Of a DNA stretch of 64,000 bases, positions 1 to 8,161 are shown piece after piece. How positions within the stretch are numbered: position 1 is the first letter of the stretch; each line of letters starts with the position of its first letter. A program made the translations under genes and the position numbers. The notes below the pieces were generated by a model. That model was not told the DNA's origin. It made no database searches and was given only the letters and a program-made list of their open reading frames with translations. Source of the stretch: Lachnospiraceae bacterium (GTDB taxonomy: Bacteria > Bacillota > Clostridia > Lachnospirales > Lachnospiraceae); contig CABJBK010000009.1 of assembly GCA_902363825.1 (NCBI GenBank), forward strand, positions 1 to 64,000. The letters are read 5' to 3'.

Positions 1-27
1 GGCAGAATCCGGAAAATCGGCTCTGCC
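1..27. other. hairpin at window edge
   Basis: GGCAGA (1-6) pairs with TCTGCC (22-27), with an inner CCG/CGG pairing. It may be the remains of a terminator of a gene to the left, but the following bases are not a clear T-run. The rest of 28-221 holds no gene, only the leader of the GH113 gene. Confidence 0.3.
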
Positions 28-59
28 CATTTGTAACTATTCACAAATCTTATATCAGT

Positions 60-73
60 TTTAAACGTTTACA
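60..73 (+). promoter_or_regulatory. cre-like (LacI/CcpA family) operator
   Basis: TTTAAACGTTTACA agrees with the catabolite responsive element consensus TGWAAACGNTNWCA except at position 2, and has the palindromic AAACGTTT core. It lies about 150 bases before the GH113 start, so CcpA or a dedicated LacI-type regulator may control the gene. The family of the regulator is inference. Confidence 0.5.
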
Positions 74-221
74 CAAAACTTGAAACGGTCTCTATCTCCA
101 TCATAGATTTTTACAATTTTATAATAGATTCATTATATAATATCTTTTTTCTACATGATACACTTTCAGCAGAAAACATTCAGAAACTATATAATTCGAA
201 AGACAGGAGGTTTTTACCAAA

Positions 222-1178
222 ATGAAAATTCAAAATCAACTTGGATATATTAAAGGAATTACATTTGCCCCATTTCACAAACGTGGTTCTCTTTCTACAC
301 AGACTGCACGTGATAGTTTTGATTATATGATAGAACACACGGCTGCTGATTTCGTAATCCTTGCTCCTGTAGGGCTACAGGAGCACGCACACTCAGAAGA
401 GATTTGTTACACTTCCAGTGCCACATTCTCAGATGAAGAATTAATCAATATGATACGTTATGCAAAAAGCAAGAGCATCCGTGTTGCCCTGAAACCTACC
501 GTCAATTGTAAAAACGGTGTCTGGCGCGCTTACATCAGTTTCTTTGAAAAAGATGTTCCATGTGAACCGAAATGGGAAAACTGGTTTGCCTCTTACACAG
601 AATTCCAGACACACTATGCCAAAATTGCAGAAGCCGAACAATGTGATCTTTTTATTGCAGGATGTGAGATGGTAATGACGGAACACCGCAGCGAAGAATG
701 GAGAAACGTAATCGCTGCGATCCGAAACTATTACCACGGACCTGTTTCCTATAATACCGATAAATATCAGGAAGAAAATGTAACCTGGTGGGATTGTGTC
801 GACATGATCTCCTCCAGCGGATATTATCCGATTGATCAGTGGGAACAGGAACTTGACCGTATTGAAAGGACTGTTCAGAAGTTCAAGAAACCATTTTTCT
901 TCGCTGAAGCAGGATGCATGTCCAGAAAAGGTTCCTCACTGGTGCCTAACAACTGGGCAATTCAGGGAGCTTTACGTCTGGAGGAACAACCAGACTGGTA
1001 TCGAGCTATGTTCGAGGCCTGCGCAAAACGCTCATGGGTCAATGGTTTTGCCATGTGGGAATGGGCACCGGTTCTTCCTTCCAGAAGTACTGCGGCAAGA
1101 GATACCAGCTACGAAATCTGCAACAAACCGATACAGGAGGTTATTAAAGACTACTATGGGAGAGACAAAAGAAAATAA
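222..1178 (+). CDS. GH113 beta-mannanase / exo-oligomannosidase-like glycoside hydrolase
   Basis: The 318-residue protein has no signal peptide, so it should act on imported oligosaccharides in the cytoplasm. It matches glycoside hydrolase family 113, a TIM-barrel family including the Alicyclobacillus mannanase and Roseburia enzymes that trim manno-oligosaccharides from the reducing end. The two expected catalytic glutamates are present: E149 in GCEMV (acid/base) and E229 in FAEAG (nucleophile). The start follows AGGAGG. A paralogue lies at 55330. The stop overlaps the next gene by 23 bases. The substrate is inferred from the family; other beta-linked oligosaccharides are possible. Confidence 0.8.
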   Translation: MKIQNQLGYIKGITFAPFHKRGSLSTQTARDSFDYMIEHTAADFVILAPVGLQEHAHSEEICYTSSATFSDEELINMIRYAKSKSIRVALKPTVNCKNGVWRAYISFFEKDVPCEPKWENWFASYTEFQTHYAKIAEAEQCDLFIAGCEMVMTEHRSEEWRNVIAAIRNYYHGPVSYNTDKYQEENVTWWDCVDMISSSGYYPIDQWEQELDRIERTVQKFKKPFFFAEAGCMSRKGSSLVPNNWAIQGALRLEEQPDWYRAMFEACAKRSWVNGFAMWEWAPVLPSRSTAARDTSYEICNKPIQEVIKDYYGRDKRK

Positions 1179-2967
1179 CATACAACAAACTTCAGAACAG
1201 GATCTCTGGCAGGAAGAAGCTGCCATGATGCACGTCTTCAGCCGGAACAGAAAAAATAACCTGCGCACGCTTCTTTCTCTTTTCAAAGGACACTATGGCG
1301 CGCTGGCTGGTTCCATTTTCTTTTTCATTATCAAGCATTCCCCAACCTGGGTTCTTCCAATCGTCACAGCTAATATTATCAATGCAGTGACAGACCACAA
1401 CGGGAATATTACCAAAATTCTGATTCTGAATACCATCATTATGATTGTATTTCTGGTACAGAACATACCAACCAACTACTTCCATACCTGGCTCTATGCC
1501 AAAACGGTACGAACAGTAGAGAAAGAACTGCGCGAAGCCCTAGTCTGCAAGCTTCAGCAATTGTCGATCACCTATCACAAGGAAATGCAGTCCGGAAGGC
1601 TTCAGTCGAAGATCATGCGAGATGTAGAACAGATACAAAATCTTGCATCTCAGATCTTTATCTCTCTTTTGACTATCATTCTGAACATTGGTGTATCCTT
1701 CGGAGTGGTCATCTTCAAAAGTCGGATCGTATTTCTTTTCTTCCTCTGCACGATACCGGTTTCTGTTTTGATCATTGTTGGTTTTAAAGGAAAAATCAAA
1801 ACCCATAACCGTGCTTTCCGTAAAGAAATGGAAGAAACTTCTGCAAAAGTAATGGAAATGGTTGAAATGATTCCTGTAACTAAAGCTCACGCTCTGGAAG
1901 ATCAGGAAGCCCGTAAAATGAGTGAACAGCTTCGTAAAGTTGCTGAAAAAGGGCTTCAGCTTGATATGATTCAGACATACTTTTCTTCAATCAGCTGGGT
2001 TGCATTTCAGATCTTTCAGGTATTATGTCTTGCATTTACAGCCTACATTGCATGGAAAGGAATCATCGGTGTCGGAGATATCACCTTATACCAGACTTAT
2101 TTTTCCAGCATCGTCGCTCAGATTGCAAGTATTGTGACTTTGCTGCCAATCATTGCGAAAGGCCTGGAATCCGTTGAATCGATTGGTGATGTGCTTTGTG
2201 CAAATGATATTGAGGACAACCGTAGGAAGAAAAAAGTAGTTGATCTGAAAGGTGAGATTACATTTCAGGATGTATCTTTTACTTATAAAGGCGATGAAAA
2301 ACCGGTATTAAGTCATCTGAACTTCAAGATTCAGCCGGGGGAAACAGTTGCCTTTGCCGGTTGTTCCGGCTCTGGAAAAACAACAATCCTCAATCTTGCC
2401 ATCGGTTTCCTGAAAGCTGACAGCGGACAGGTATTGGTTGATGGAAATGACCTGTTGGAACTGGATCTGCACAGCTACCGAAAGCAGATTGCCGTCGTTC
2501 CACAACAGTCCATTCTCTTCACCGGAACTCTCCGCGAGAATATCACCTATGGATCTGAATCCATCTCCGAGGAACAGTTATGGAATGTCATCCGTGCAGC
2601 CAACCTGGAAGAAGTTGTCCAGAAACTGCCTGATGGTCTGGACACGATGATCACAGAACATGGGGAAAATCTTTCCGGCGGACAACGGCAGCGCATCTCC
2701 ATTGCCCGTGCATTTTTACGGAATCCGAAGATCCTGATTCTGGATGAGGCAACTTCTGCGCTTGACAGCATCTCTGAAAAGAAGATTCAGGATTCAATCC
2801 AGAAACTTGTGAAAGGACGTACCACACTGATCGTAGCCCACCGTCTGTCTACCATTCGCAATGCTGACCGGATTGCTGTGATTGAAAAAGGAAATGTTCT
2901 GGAATGTGGCTCTTACGAAGAATTGATAGAGAAAAAAGGCGCATTTTATCGGATGGAGAAAATGTAA
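1156..2967 (+). CDS. ABC exporter, fused membrane and ATPase domains
   Basis: A 603-residue ABC half-transporter of the MdlB/MsbA type. The N-terminal part holds about six membrane helices. The nucleotide-binding domain carries Walker A GCSGSGKTT near residue 400, signature LSGGQ near 505, Walker B ILILDEATSALD near 525 and the H-loop AHRLST. I chose ATG 1156, inside the end of the GH113 gene, because AGGAGG lies at 1135-1140 and homology begins soon after; the reading frame is open further upstream but that part is only the shifted frame of the GH113 gene. It is translationally coupled to GH113. The exported substrate is unknown and a homodimer is likely. Confidence 0.85.
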   Translation: MGETKENNIQQTSEQDLWQEEAAMMHVFSRNRKNNLRTLLSLFKGHYGALAGSIFFFIIKHSPTWVLPIVTANIINAVTDHNGNITKILILNTIIMIVFLVQNIPTNYFHTWLYAKTVRTVEKELREALVCKLQQLSITYHKEMQSGRLQSKIMRDVEQIQNLASQIFISLLTIILNIGVSFGVVIFKSRIVFLFFLCTIPVSVLIIVGFKGKIKTHNRAFRKEMEETSAKVMEMVEMIPVTKAHALEDQEARKMSEQLRKVAEKGLQLDMIQTYFSSISWVAFQIFQVLCLAFTAYIAWKGIIGVGDITLYQTYFSSIVAQIASIVTLLPIIAKGLESVESIGDVLCANDIEDNRRKKKVVDLKGEITFQDVSFTYKGDEKPVLSHLNFKIQPGETVAFAGCSGSGKTTILNLAIGFLKADSGQVLVDGNDLLELDLHSYRKQIAVVPQQSILFTGTLRENITYGSESISEEQLWNVIRAANLEEVVQKLPDGLDTMITEHGENLSGGQRQRISIARAFLRNPKILILDEATSALDSISEKKIQDSIQKLVKGRTTLIVAHRLSTIRNADRIAVIEKGNVLECGSYEELIEKKGAFYRMEKM

Positions 2968-2987
2968 AAAATCAGTAGCTGGTTAGT

Positions 2988-3230
2988 TCAGAAACCTGTC
3001 TGCGGGATTGATCTGGAAAGAGTAGAAAGACCGTGAACGGTTTTCAGTTCAAACTCGTCGCAGGCTTCAAACTTCCCGCACAGTTTCGTCATATACACAT
3101 CCACAGCTCTTGGCGCAGTATTTGTCTCCGCATCCCAAAACTCGTCCATGAGTTGGGTACGGGTAAAAGTCTTTCCCGGATAGGAAAGGAGCTTGTAGAT
3201 GATATTGAACTACCGTGCCGTCATAAAGAG
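2988..3230 (-). pseudogene. remnant of OmpR-family response regulator, C-terminal domain
   Basis: Read on the minus strand, this stretch encodes the winged-helix end of an OmpR/PhoB response regulator: FNIIYKLLSYPGKTFTRTQL, then AVDVYMTKL, then ELKTVHGLSTL, ending at a TGA at 2990-2988. An in-frame TAG interrupts it near 3211 and the receiver domain is missing. The fragment ends abruptly where the XRE regulator homology begins near 3230, so the junction looks like a deletion or recombination scar. It is not expected to make a functional protein. Confidence 0.75.
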
Positions 3231-3870
3231 GATCGGAAATTTTATAGCGGAAGTACGAAAGCAGCAGAATATGACGCAGCGCGAACTGGCAGAAAAAATC
3301 GGCGTGAGCGATAAGACGATTTCCAAATGGGAGACGGGAAAAAGTATGCCGGAGCTGGGGTATCTGCAACAACTGTGTGAGATATTGCAGATCAATGTGA
3401 ATGAGCTTTTGTCCGGAGAGCGTTTATCTGGTGATGATTATCCCAGAAAAGCGGAGGAGACAATCATGGCTTTAATGAAAGATAATGAGACAAACAAAAA
3501 GAAAAATATAAGAGATATGATCATAGGTATTGTACTGGCGGTTGCAGCATTTGCATTTATGTTTGCAATGACCCAGAGCGGGAACCCGACGTATTATGTG
3601 GATATGGGAAGTTTCGCGGTTGTTGTGCTGCTTTCCGGTGCAGCAGTGCTTCTTTCCGGGAAAAGGAATCTGGTAGGAGTTTTAAACGTATTAAAGGAAG
3701 TTCTGGTCCCGGTTGGCATGGTGGGCACATTGATCAGCTTTGTTATGATCATGGCGACTGCGAGTGATTATAGCGCGGTGTATCATAACCTTTCGGTGTG
3801 CGCATTAAGTGTGCTGTATGCGGTCATTGCGAAGATCGTTGTTGTTATCATGCTGGAAAAAAGACAGTAA
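3199..3870 (+). CDS. XRE-family regulator with C-terminal membrane helices, start rebuilt across a scar
   Basis: The 223-residue protein has an N-terminal helix-turn-helix of the XRE type (IGNFIAE through LLSGERL, about residues 12-74, with the typical ISKWETGKSMPE segment) and four hydrophobic segments after residue 100. Such proteins are common in Clostridia as membrane-tethered repressors. Homology to the family begins at IGNFIAE; the first 11 residues come from antisense of the dead response regulator. ATG 3199 has a good AAGGAG seven bases upstream, so the chimeric start could work, but the gene has probably lost its own start and promoter. Confidence 0.65.
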   Translation: MILNYRAVIKRIGNFIAEVRKQQNMTQRELAEKIGVSDKTISKWETGKSMPELGYLQQLCEILQINVNELLSGERLSGDDYPRKAEETIMALMKDNETNKKKNIRDMIIGIVLAVAAFAFMFAMTQSGNPTYYVDMGSFAVVVLLSGAAVLLSGKRNLVGVLNVLKEVLVPVGMVGTLISFVMIMATASDYSAVYHNLSVCALSVLYAVIAKIVVVIMLEKRQ

Positions 3871-3914
3871 GCATGCGGTAAGGATATTTGAAATAATTGA
3901 TATGGTTAAAAAAG

Positions 3915-3967
3915 CATCTGTCAAGGTGAGGCGACTGAGGTGTCCTACAACGGCAGATGTTTTTTTG
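3915..3967 (+). terminator. possible intrinsic terminator
   Basis: CATCTGTC (3915-3922) pairs with GGCAGATG (3952-3959), with one G-T pair, around a loop of about 30 bases. Seven T residues follow. It would end the XRE regulator transcript. The long loop lowers confidence. Confidence 0.45.
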
Positions 3968-4062
3968 TAATGGCCGACGAGGAAAATGGATGTCGCACCT
4001 GCATAGGCATCCATTCAACGATTGCTGATCAGAGTCAGAGGAATGGAACGCAAGTAATTTGT

Positions 4063-4091
4063 TTGTAAGTGTAGACTGACTTTGATATAAT
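4063..4091 (+). promoter_or_regulatory. sigma-A promoter of the DUF3990-NADAR cassette
   Basis: TTGTAA (4063-4068), 17 bases, then a perfect TATAAT (4086-4091). The predicted transcript starts about 75 bases before the first gene. Confidence 0.55.
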
Positions 4092-4171
4092 ATTCTTATC
4101 AATTTCTCAAAGATATAAGAGAGAAAATTTATGCTTCAAAACATGCTTGTATAGGGAGGAATGTGAGCAAA

Positions 4172-4819
4172 ATGGAGAAAGTATTTCTATACCACGGTAC
4201 TTTTGATAAAATTGTGACACCTTTTTGGGGGGGAGGAGATGACAAACATGATTATGGGCGCGGATTTTATTTGACAGATGATATGGATCTGGCAAAAGAG
4301 TGGGCAGTTTGCAAACCTAATGAGGAAAATGGATGGGTTCATAAGTATGAGTTGGATTGTGAAGGTCTTGAAATTCTTGATTTTCAGGAAAGATCGATTA
4401 TGTCATGGCTTGCAGAACTAATGAAGCATAGAGATGCAGCGGATTCAAAGCGCTATAGAGTGCTGGCGGCTAAATTTATCGAGAAATATGGGGTAGATAC
4501 CAGCAGGTATGATGTGATAAAAGGCTGGAGAGCGGATGCTTCTTATTTTTACATTGCGAAAGAATTTGTCCGGGACAATATAGACGTAGAAATTCTTGAA
4601 GAACTGCTTTCTCTTGGCGGATTGGGAATTCAGTATTGTATTAAATCAAAGCTGGCGTATTCGAGATTGCACGAGATTAAGGAAGAATTAAAAGCGGTTG
4701 ATTATAAAGAATTTAATGATAAATATAATAAAAGGGATGCGGAAGCAAGAAATAACATGAGGAAACTTGTTGATTCGGATGCAAATAAAGTAATAAATGT
4801 GTTTAGTACGCTTTTTTAG
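4172..4819 (+). CDS. DUF3990-type predicted ADP-ribosyltransferase
   Basis: This 215-residue protein resembles DUF3990, a family placed with the ADP-ribosyltransferase fold. The early motif YHGT (histidine at about residue 8) and the GRGFYLT strand (tyrosine of an H-Y type NAD pocket) are followed by LAKEWA. A third acidic residue cannot be placed with confidence from sequence alone. ATG 4172 is preferred to the in-frame GTG 4163, which would sit only two bases after the GGAGG. It is first in an AT-rich three-gene unit ending in a NADAR gene, the kind of protein that removes ADP-ribose. I infer a toxin or modifying enzyme acting inside the cell. Confidence 0.7.
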   Translation: MEKVFLYHGTFDKIVTPFWGGGDDKHDYGRGFYLTDDMDLAKEWAVCKPNEENGWVHKYELDCEGLEILDFQERSIMSWLAELMKHRDAADSKRYRVLAAKFIEKYGVDTSRYDVIKGWRADASYFYIAKEFVRDNIDVEILEELLSLGGLGIQYCIKSKLAYSRLHEIKEELKAVDYKEFNDKYNKRDAEARNNMRKLVDSDANKVINVFSTLF

Positions 4820-4835
4820 AGACGGGGTGATAATA

Positions 4836-5252
4836 ATGGGAGCATATCCAGATGCATATTTAGGTGATGTTGTAGAAAATCAGGGAAAGCTGTTTGATTT
4901 TGTGGCACAGACATATCCGGATAAAGATACAGAAGATTTTATAAACACATATATGGCCAGCAGAACAAGGAAGTGTATTGATGAAGCAAAAGCATATGTG
5001 AACACCATGGATGCAAAAGAGCTGTGGAATTACTTTTTAAATACAGAAAAATATAGTCTGAAACCGGGAAATGCAATGCCAGGTTTTATGCCGGATTGGA
5101 TTGGTGAATTTTATGCATATTACCAGTGGTTTTATAATATTCCGAGCAGTGAAGTGTTAAGAAAAATACCGGTTGATTTTTTGAAAAAAGCATATTTTGG
5201 ACTTCATGATTTGGAACTTGATTTGGCAGTGAAGAAGGTCGGTGAAGAATAA
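4836..5252 (+). CDS. unknown protein between DUF3990 and NADAR genes
   Basis: A 138-residue soluble protein of no family I can name. The C-terminal half is rich in aromatic residues (IGEFYAYYQWFYNIPSSEVL), and the N-terminal half looks helical. ATG 4836 follows GGGGTG with six bases between; a longer frame from 4797 would overlap the previous gene and lacks a ribosome site. Its stop overlaps the next start as TAATG, so its production is coupled to that of the NADAR protein. Position suggests an adaptor, immunity or specificity partner for the ADP-ribosyltransferase. That role is inference from context only. Confidence 0.6.
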   Translation: MGAYPDAYLGDVVENQGKLFDFVAQTYPDKDTEDFINTYMASRTRKCIDEAKAYVNTMDAKELWNYFLNTEKYSLKPGNAMPGFMPDWIGEFYAYYQWFYNIPSSEVLRKIPVDFLKKAYFGLHDLELDLAVKKVGEE

Positions 5253-5740
5253 TGCGTGTTATTTGCTTTCATAATCCGGAGGAGGAAAATGGTTTTTTAA
5301 GTAACTGGTATCAATCTGATTTTGTGATTGATGGTGTCAGGTTTTCATCAATGGAACAATTTATGATGTATCAGAAAGCAATGTATTTTCATGATGCAGA
5401 GAAAGCACAGCATATTTTGGCAACGGATGATGTTTCACTTATAAAAGAATATGGGCGACAGGTGGCGGGATACAAGGAAAGCATTTGGAATGGAATACGT
5501 CAGATTGTCATATATGAAGGCTTGATTGCAAAATTTTCTCAAAACAGTGTCCTTTGTAAAAAGTTGTTGGATACTCAAGATGCAATATTGGCAGAATGCG
5601 CGGTAAAGGATCTGATATGGGGAATTGGTTTATCAATGAAAGATGCAAAGAGACTAGAGATTGCACAATGGAGAGGGCAGAATCTGCTTGGATATGCGCT
5701 TATGATGGTGCGGAATAGACTTAAAACAGCTCGACAGTGA
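5252..5740 (+). CDS. NADAR family protein (YbiA/DUF1768-like)
   Basis: The 162-residue protein carries the NADAR hallmarks: GFLSNWY near the N-terminus, then SSMEQFMMYQKAMYF, and near the C-terminus WRGQNLLGYALMMVRNRL. NADAR proteins split N-glycosidic bonds; some act on riboflavin-pathway intermediates, others remove ADP-ribose from guanine in DNA beside DarT toxins. Here it is the last gene of a unit that begins with an ADP-ribosyltransferase-like gene, so an antitoxin that reverses the modification is the best reading. The alternative is a metabolic damage-control enzyme. It overlaps the upstream gene by one base. Confidence 0.8.
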   Translation: MRVICFHNPEEENGFLSNWYQSDFVIDGVRFSSMEQFMMYQKAMYFHDAEKAQHILATDDVSLIKEYGRQVAGYKESIWNGIRQIVIYEGLIAKFSQNSVLCKKLLDTQDAILAECAVKDLIWGIGLSMKDAKRLEIAQWRGQNLLGYALMMVRNRLKTARQ

Positions 5741-5778
5741 CTATTTTTCAGAAGAATATTACTAAGGAGGCGTATGCG

Positions 5779-6258
5779 ATGAAGCTGTTGATGAAACAAC
5801 GTGTTTTTTCGTGGTCAGACACTTACGATGTCTATGATGAGAATGGCAATCCGAAATATTTTGTCAAAAACGAGATCTTTTCTCTGCTTCACAGAATTCA
5901 TGTCAGCGATATGCAGGGCAATGAGATCGGAATGATAAAACAGAATTTTACACTGTTCATACCGCGCTTTGAGGTAGAAATAGGTGGAAGACCATATGGC
6001 GCGATTGAGAAGCAGTTCACTTTTTTCAAACCAAAGTATGATCTCAATTACAATGGATGGCGCTGTGAAGGGGATTTTATGGCGTGGAATTATGATGTGT
6101 ATTCGGGCTGCAGCGCGGTTGTACACATATCAAAGAAGCTTCTCCGCTGGGGTGATACCTATGTGATCGATATTTTAAATCCGGCGGATGAGATCATGGC
6201 GTTGATGCTTGTCATCGCGATCGATGCAGCAAACTGCTCGCAGAATAAGAATGGCTGA
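5779..6258 (+). CDS. LURP-one-related / Tubby C-terminal-like protein (YxjI type)
   Basis: A 159-residue protein with the repeated beta-hairpin pattern of the LURP-one/scramblase-like family: MKQRVFSWSDTYDVYDENG at the start, an internal FFKPKYDLNYNGW, then VVHISKKLLRWGDTYVIDI. The bacterial members such as YxjI have no settled function. ATG 5779 lies eight bases after AAGGAGG; the frame is open from 5737 but without a ribosome site. The gap to the NADAR gene is 38 bases, so it may share the transcript, but base use differs less from the flanking chromosome and it need not belong to the cassette. Confidence 0.7.
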   Translation: MKLLMKQRVFSWSDTYDVYDENGNPKYFVKNEIFSLLHRIHVSDMQGNEIGMIKQNFTLFIPRFEVEIGGRPYGAIEKQFTFFKPKYDLNYNGWRCEGDFMAWNYDVYSGCSAVVHISKKLLRWGDTYVIDILNPADEIMALMLVIAIDAANCSQNKNG

Positions 6259-6285
6259 CCTGCATCAAAGTATGGAAAATAGCCA

Positions 6286-7266
6286 TCAATCACTCTGAAA
6301 TCTTGACAAATGTTCATACGGGAGAATCTGTCTGCCGCGGTACAGACCGCAGCCGTCGTTGATCAGGCTGTTGTCTACGGCAGCGAACATATTGACATCC
6401 AGATCTTTTAATTCGAGTTGCTGCAATTTCATGCCGCGCTCATAAGCCTCGTCAAAATACAGGCATTCGCCCGTTGGGATAGCGCCTCTTCTTGCGCGGT
6501 CGTATTCCTGCTTCTTCTCATAACCGAGATGATTGGCGGAACCGATCTCCGCGATATCGTCCATTTCCTTGGTGCGAAGCTGCACTTCCATGTAGCATCT
6601 TGCACTGTTATCATAAAAAGTAATGTGCAGAGAACGATATCCGTTTGGGGTAGCGCTTGCGATGTAGTCCCGGTAATAAGGGCGCACGGAGTCGGAAAGA
6701 AGCGTGGAACTGCTTGCGCCGATTCCGCCGGTCGGTTCCACGGTAAAGCCACGCTCTTCCAAAAATTCCGGCAGGACATTGGCAATCTTATAAATATGAT
6801 CGATCTCCTCTGTTTTACGGTCTTCCGGGCGCGCCAGATGGCAGCGGGGCACAGAGATCACGATCCGGTATGCGATCAGATCGCGGAAACAGTTGAGCCG
6901 GTTTTTCAGCTCTGAAATGGAAGGGTAGCACTTGTTTCTTGTATAATAGTCATAAATAAATTCCACAATATAGCCATTAAATTTTTCTTCCGCGCGGATG
7001 AGTGACTTGATCCGCCCTTTAAACGTAAAAGAAAGATACGGATATTCGCCCACCATATAATTATAAAATTCACGGAGCTTCTGGGACTGCGCCGTAAGGA
7101 AATCATTGTGCTCTAAAAGTTCTTCGATCTGCAAAAGAAAATTGCAGTGGATAAGGTCAATCTTGTTGTGATGCGCGATCGCGTCCTCATGCAGATCCTT
7201 TTTGTATTTTTGTAAGATCCGAAGCACCGTATCTCCGGAGTATAAATAGTCATTTAATGTAACCAT
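6286..7266 (-). CDS. RelA/SpoT-domain (p)ppGpp synthetase, single-domain
   Basis: The 326-residue protein holds a RelA/SpoT nucleotidyltransferase domain. Motifs seen are GRIKSLIRAEEKF, FRDLIAYRIV (acidic metal site), GYRSLH and EVQLRT. There is no HD hydrolase domain and no TGS or ACT domain, so it should make an alarmone from GTP or GDP and ATP without degrading it. An N-terminal helical part of about 90 residues precedes the domain. The start is ATG 7266, with AGGTGAT upstream; the open frame beyond it has no family similarity. No neighbour looks like an antitoxin, which argues for a stress synthetase and against a toxic one. Confidence 0.75.
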   Translation of the reverse strand: MVTLNDYLYSGDTVLRILQKYKKDLHEDAIAHHNKIDLIHCNFLLQIEELLEHNDFLTAQSQKLREFYNYMVGEYPYLSFTFKGRIKSLIRAEEKFNGYIVEFIYDYYTRNKCYPSISELKNRLNCFRDLIAYRIVISVPRCHLARPEDRKTEEIDHIYKIANVLPEFLEERGFTVEPTGGIGASSSTLLSDSVRPYYRDYIASATPNGYRSLHITFYDNSARCYMEVQLRTKEMDDIAEIGSANHLGYEKKQEYDRARRGAIPTGECLYFDEAYERGMKLQQLELKDLDVNMFAAVDNSLINDGCGLYRGRQILPYEHLSRFQSD

Positions 7267-7378
7267 ACGATCACCTGAAATCCTTATTTTGAAAAGTGTC
7301 CGTGTTCCTATATAAATAGTATATTCATTTGTCCGGAGACATGCAATCGCTATGTGAAAAAGAACAGTGTAAAAAAGT

Positions 7379-7410
7379 AGTTCGGTCAAAACCGAATCGG
7401 TGGTGGCCGA
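7379..7410. promoter_or_regulatory. CCGAAT-rich dyad in divergent promoter region
   Basis: TTCGGT (7381-7386) and ACCGAA (7391-7396) form a hairpin or operator, and a further GGCCGAAT follows at 7405. It sits between the divergent alarmone synthetase and the small-gene operon starting at 7506. A regulator site is possible but unproven. Confidence 0.3.
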
Positions 7411-7505
7411 ATAAAAGTGGATAAACGAAGGAAAAGATAAGAAAAATGTGCAGTTTCCGCCCGGAATGTGGTATGGTATGTATATATTTTCAAAGGAGGC
7501 TGCGA

Positions 7506-7889
7506 ATGGAAAAACTCTTGGAAAAGCTGGATGACGCGGCGAAGCTTGTCGCTCCGATGCTGGAAGAAAAAATTTCAGAAGAGATCTACATAAATGCGCT
7601 TCGGGAACTGATCCTGGCTTTAAATGAAACAACAGCGGAAGAAATCGAAAAGCTTGAGATCGATTTTGCGGTAAAGAACAGTCTTGGCGCAGACAAAAGC
7701 CTGATCAAAAAATCGTTTCCGAAAGAGGCGGATCAGGTTTCCCTTATTTCCACACTTGTCACATATGAGGCATGCAGGCGGGAGGGAATGCCGGATCACA
7801 GCAGGATCTATATGGACCGGGTAACGGCACTGCGGCATCACATCGATCACTATTACGGGGAAAGATCACAGCAGTTCTGCGGAAGTTAA
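7506..7889 (+). CDS. small helical protein of unknown function
   Basis: A 127-residue, charged and probably all-helical protein that I cannot assign to a family. ATG 7506 follows AAGGAGG (7493-7499) by six bases; an upstream extension to 7446 runs through the promoter region and is unlikely. It is the first gene of a closely spaced series reaching 10636 and lies divergent to the alarmone synthetase. No membrane segment or cysteine motif stands out. Confidence 0.6.
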   Translation: MEKLLEKLDDAAKLVAPMLEEKISEEIYINALRELILALNETTAEEIEKLEIDFAVKNSLGADKSLIKKSFPKEADQVSLISTLVTYEACRREGMPDHSRIYMDRVTALRHHIDHYYGERSQQFCGS

Positions 7890-7931
7890 AAAAGTTAAGC
7901 GCAAAAAAGGCGAAGATGTCAGGGGAAGAGC

Positions 7932-8150
7932 ATGGGATTATTTAAAAAGAAAACGGAAAAGAAAACGTATGACAAAGAAAACAAAAAGCCGGTGCTTAAA
8001 TGCAGCATTTGCAATGGCGAGCAGGTTGCCGGATTTAAGGATATCCATACCGGAAAATTTGAGGAAGTGATGCTCATCCGGGGAGCAGCAGATCTGGAGG
8101 TGTTTCGAAGTCAGTATGGAATTATGGAAGAGATAGAAAAAATTTACTGA
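7932..8150 (+). CDS. small conserved protein with CxxC
   Basis: A 72-residue protein starting MGLFKKKTEKKTYDKENKKP, with a CSIC pair that could bind a metal, followed by GFKDIHTGKFEEVMLIR. Short proteins like this are widespread in Lachnospiraceae and are of unknown function. The gaps are 42 bases upstream and 11 bases downstream, so it is probably in one transcript with the deformylase-like gene. Confidence 0.6.
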   Translation: MGLFKKKTEKKTYDKENKKPVLKCSICNGEQVAGFKDIHTGKFEEVMLIRGAADLEVFRSQYGIMEEIEKIY

Positions 8151-8161
8151 GAGGGGATACT

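Noticed and set aside
832..1155. 108-residue N-terminal extension of the first ABC exporter
   Set aside because: It is the shifted frame of the GH113 gene; ABC homology and a usable start appear at 1156.
6418..6915. Plus-strand frame of 165 codons
   Set aside because: It is antisense to the RelA/SpoT gene motifs and has no ribosome site or similarity.
6286..7632. Longer alarmone synthetase beginning at 7632
   Set aside because: The first 122 codons cross the divergent promoter region and the opposite-strand gene, with no family similarity; ATG 7266 has a ribosome site.
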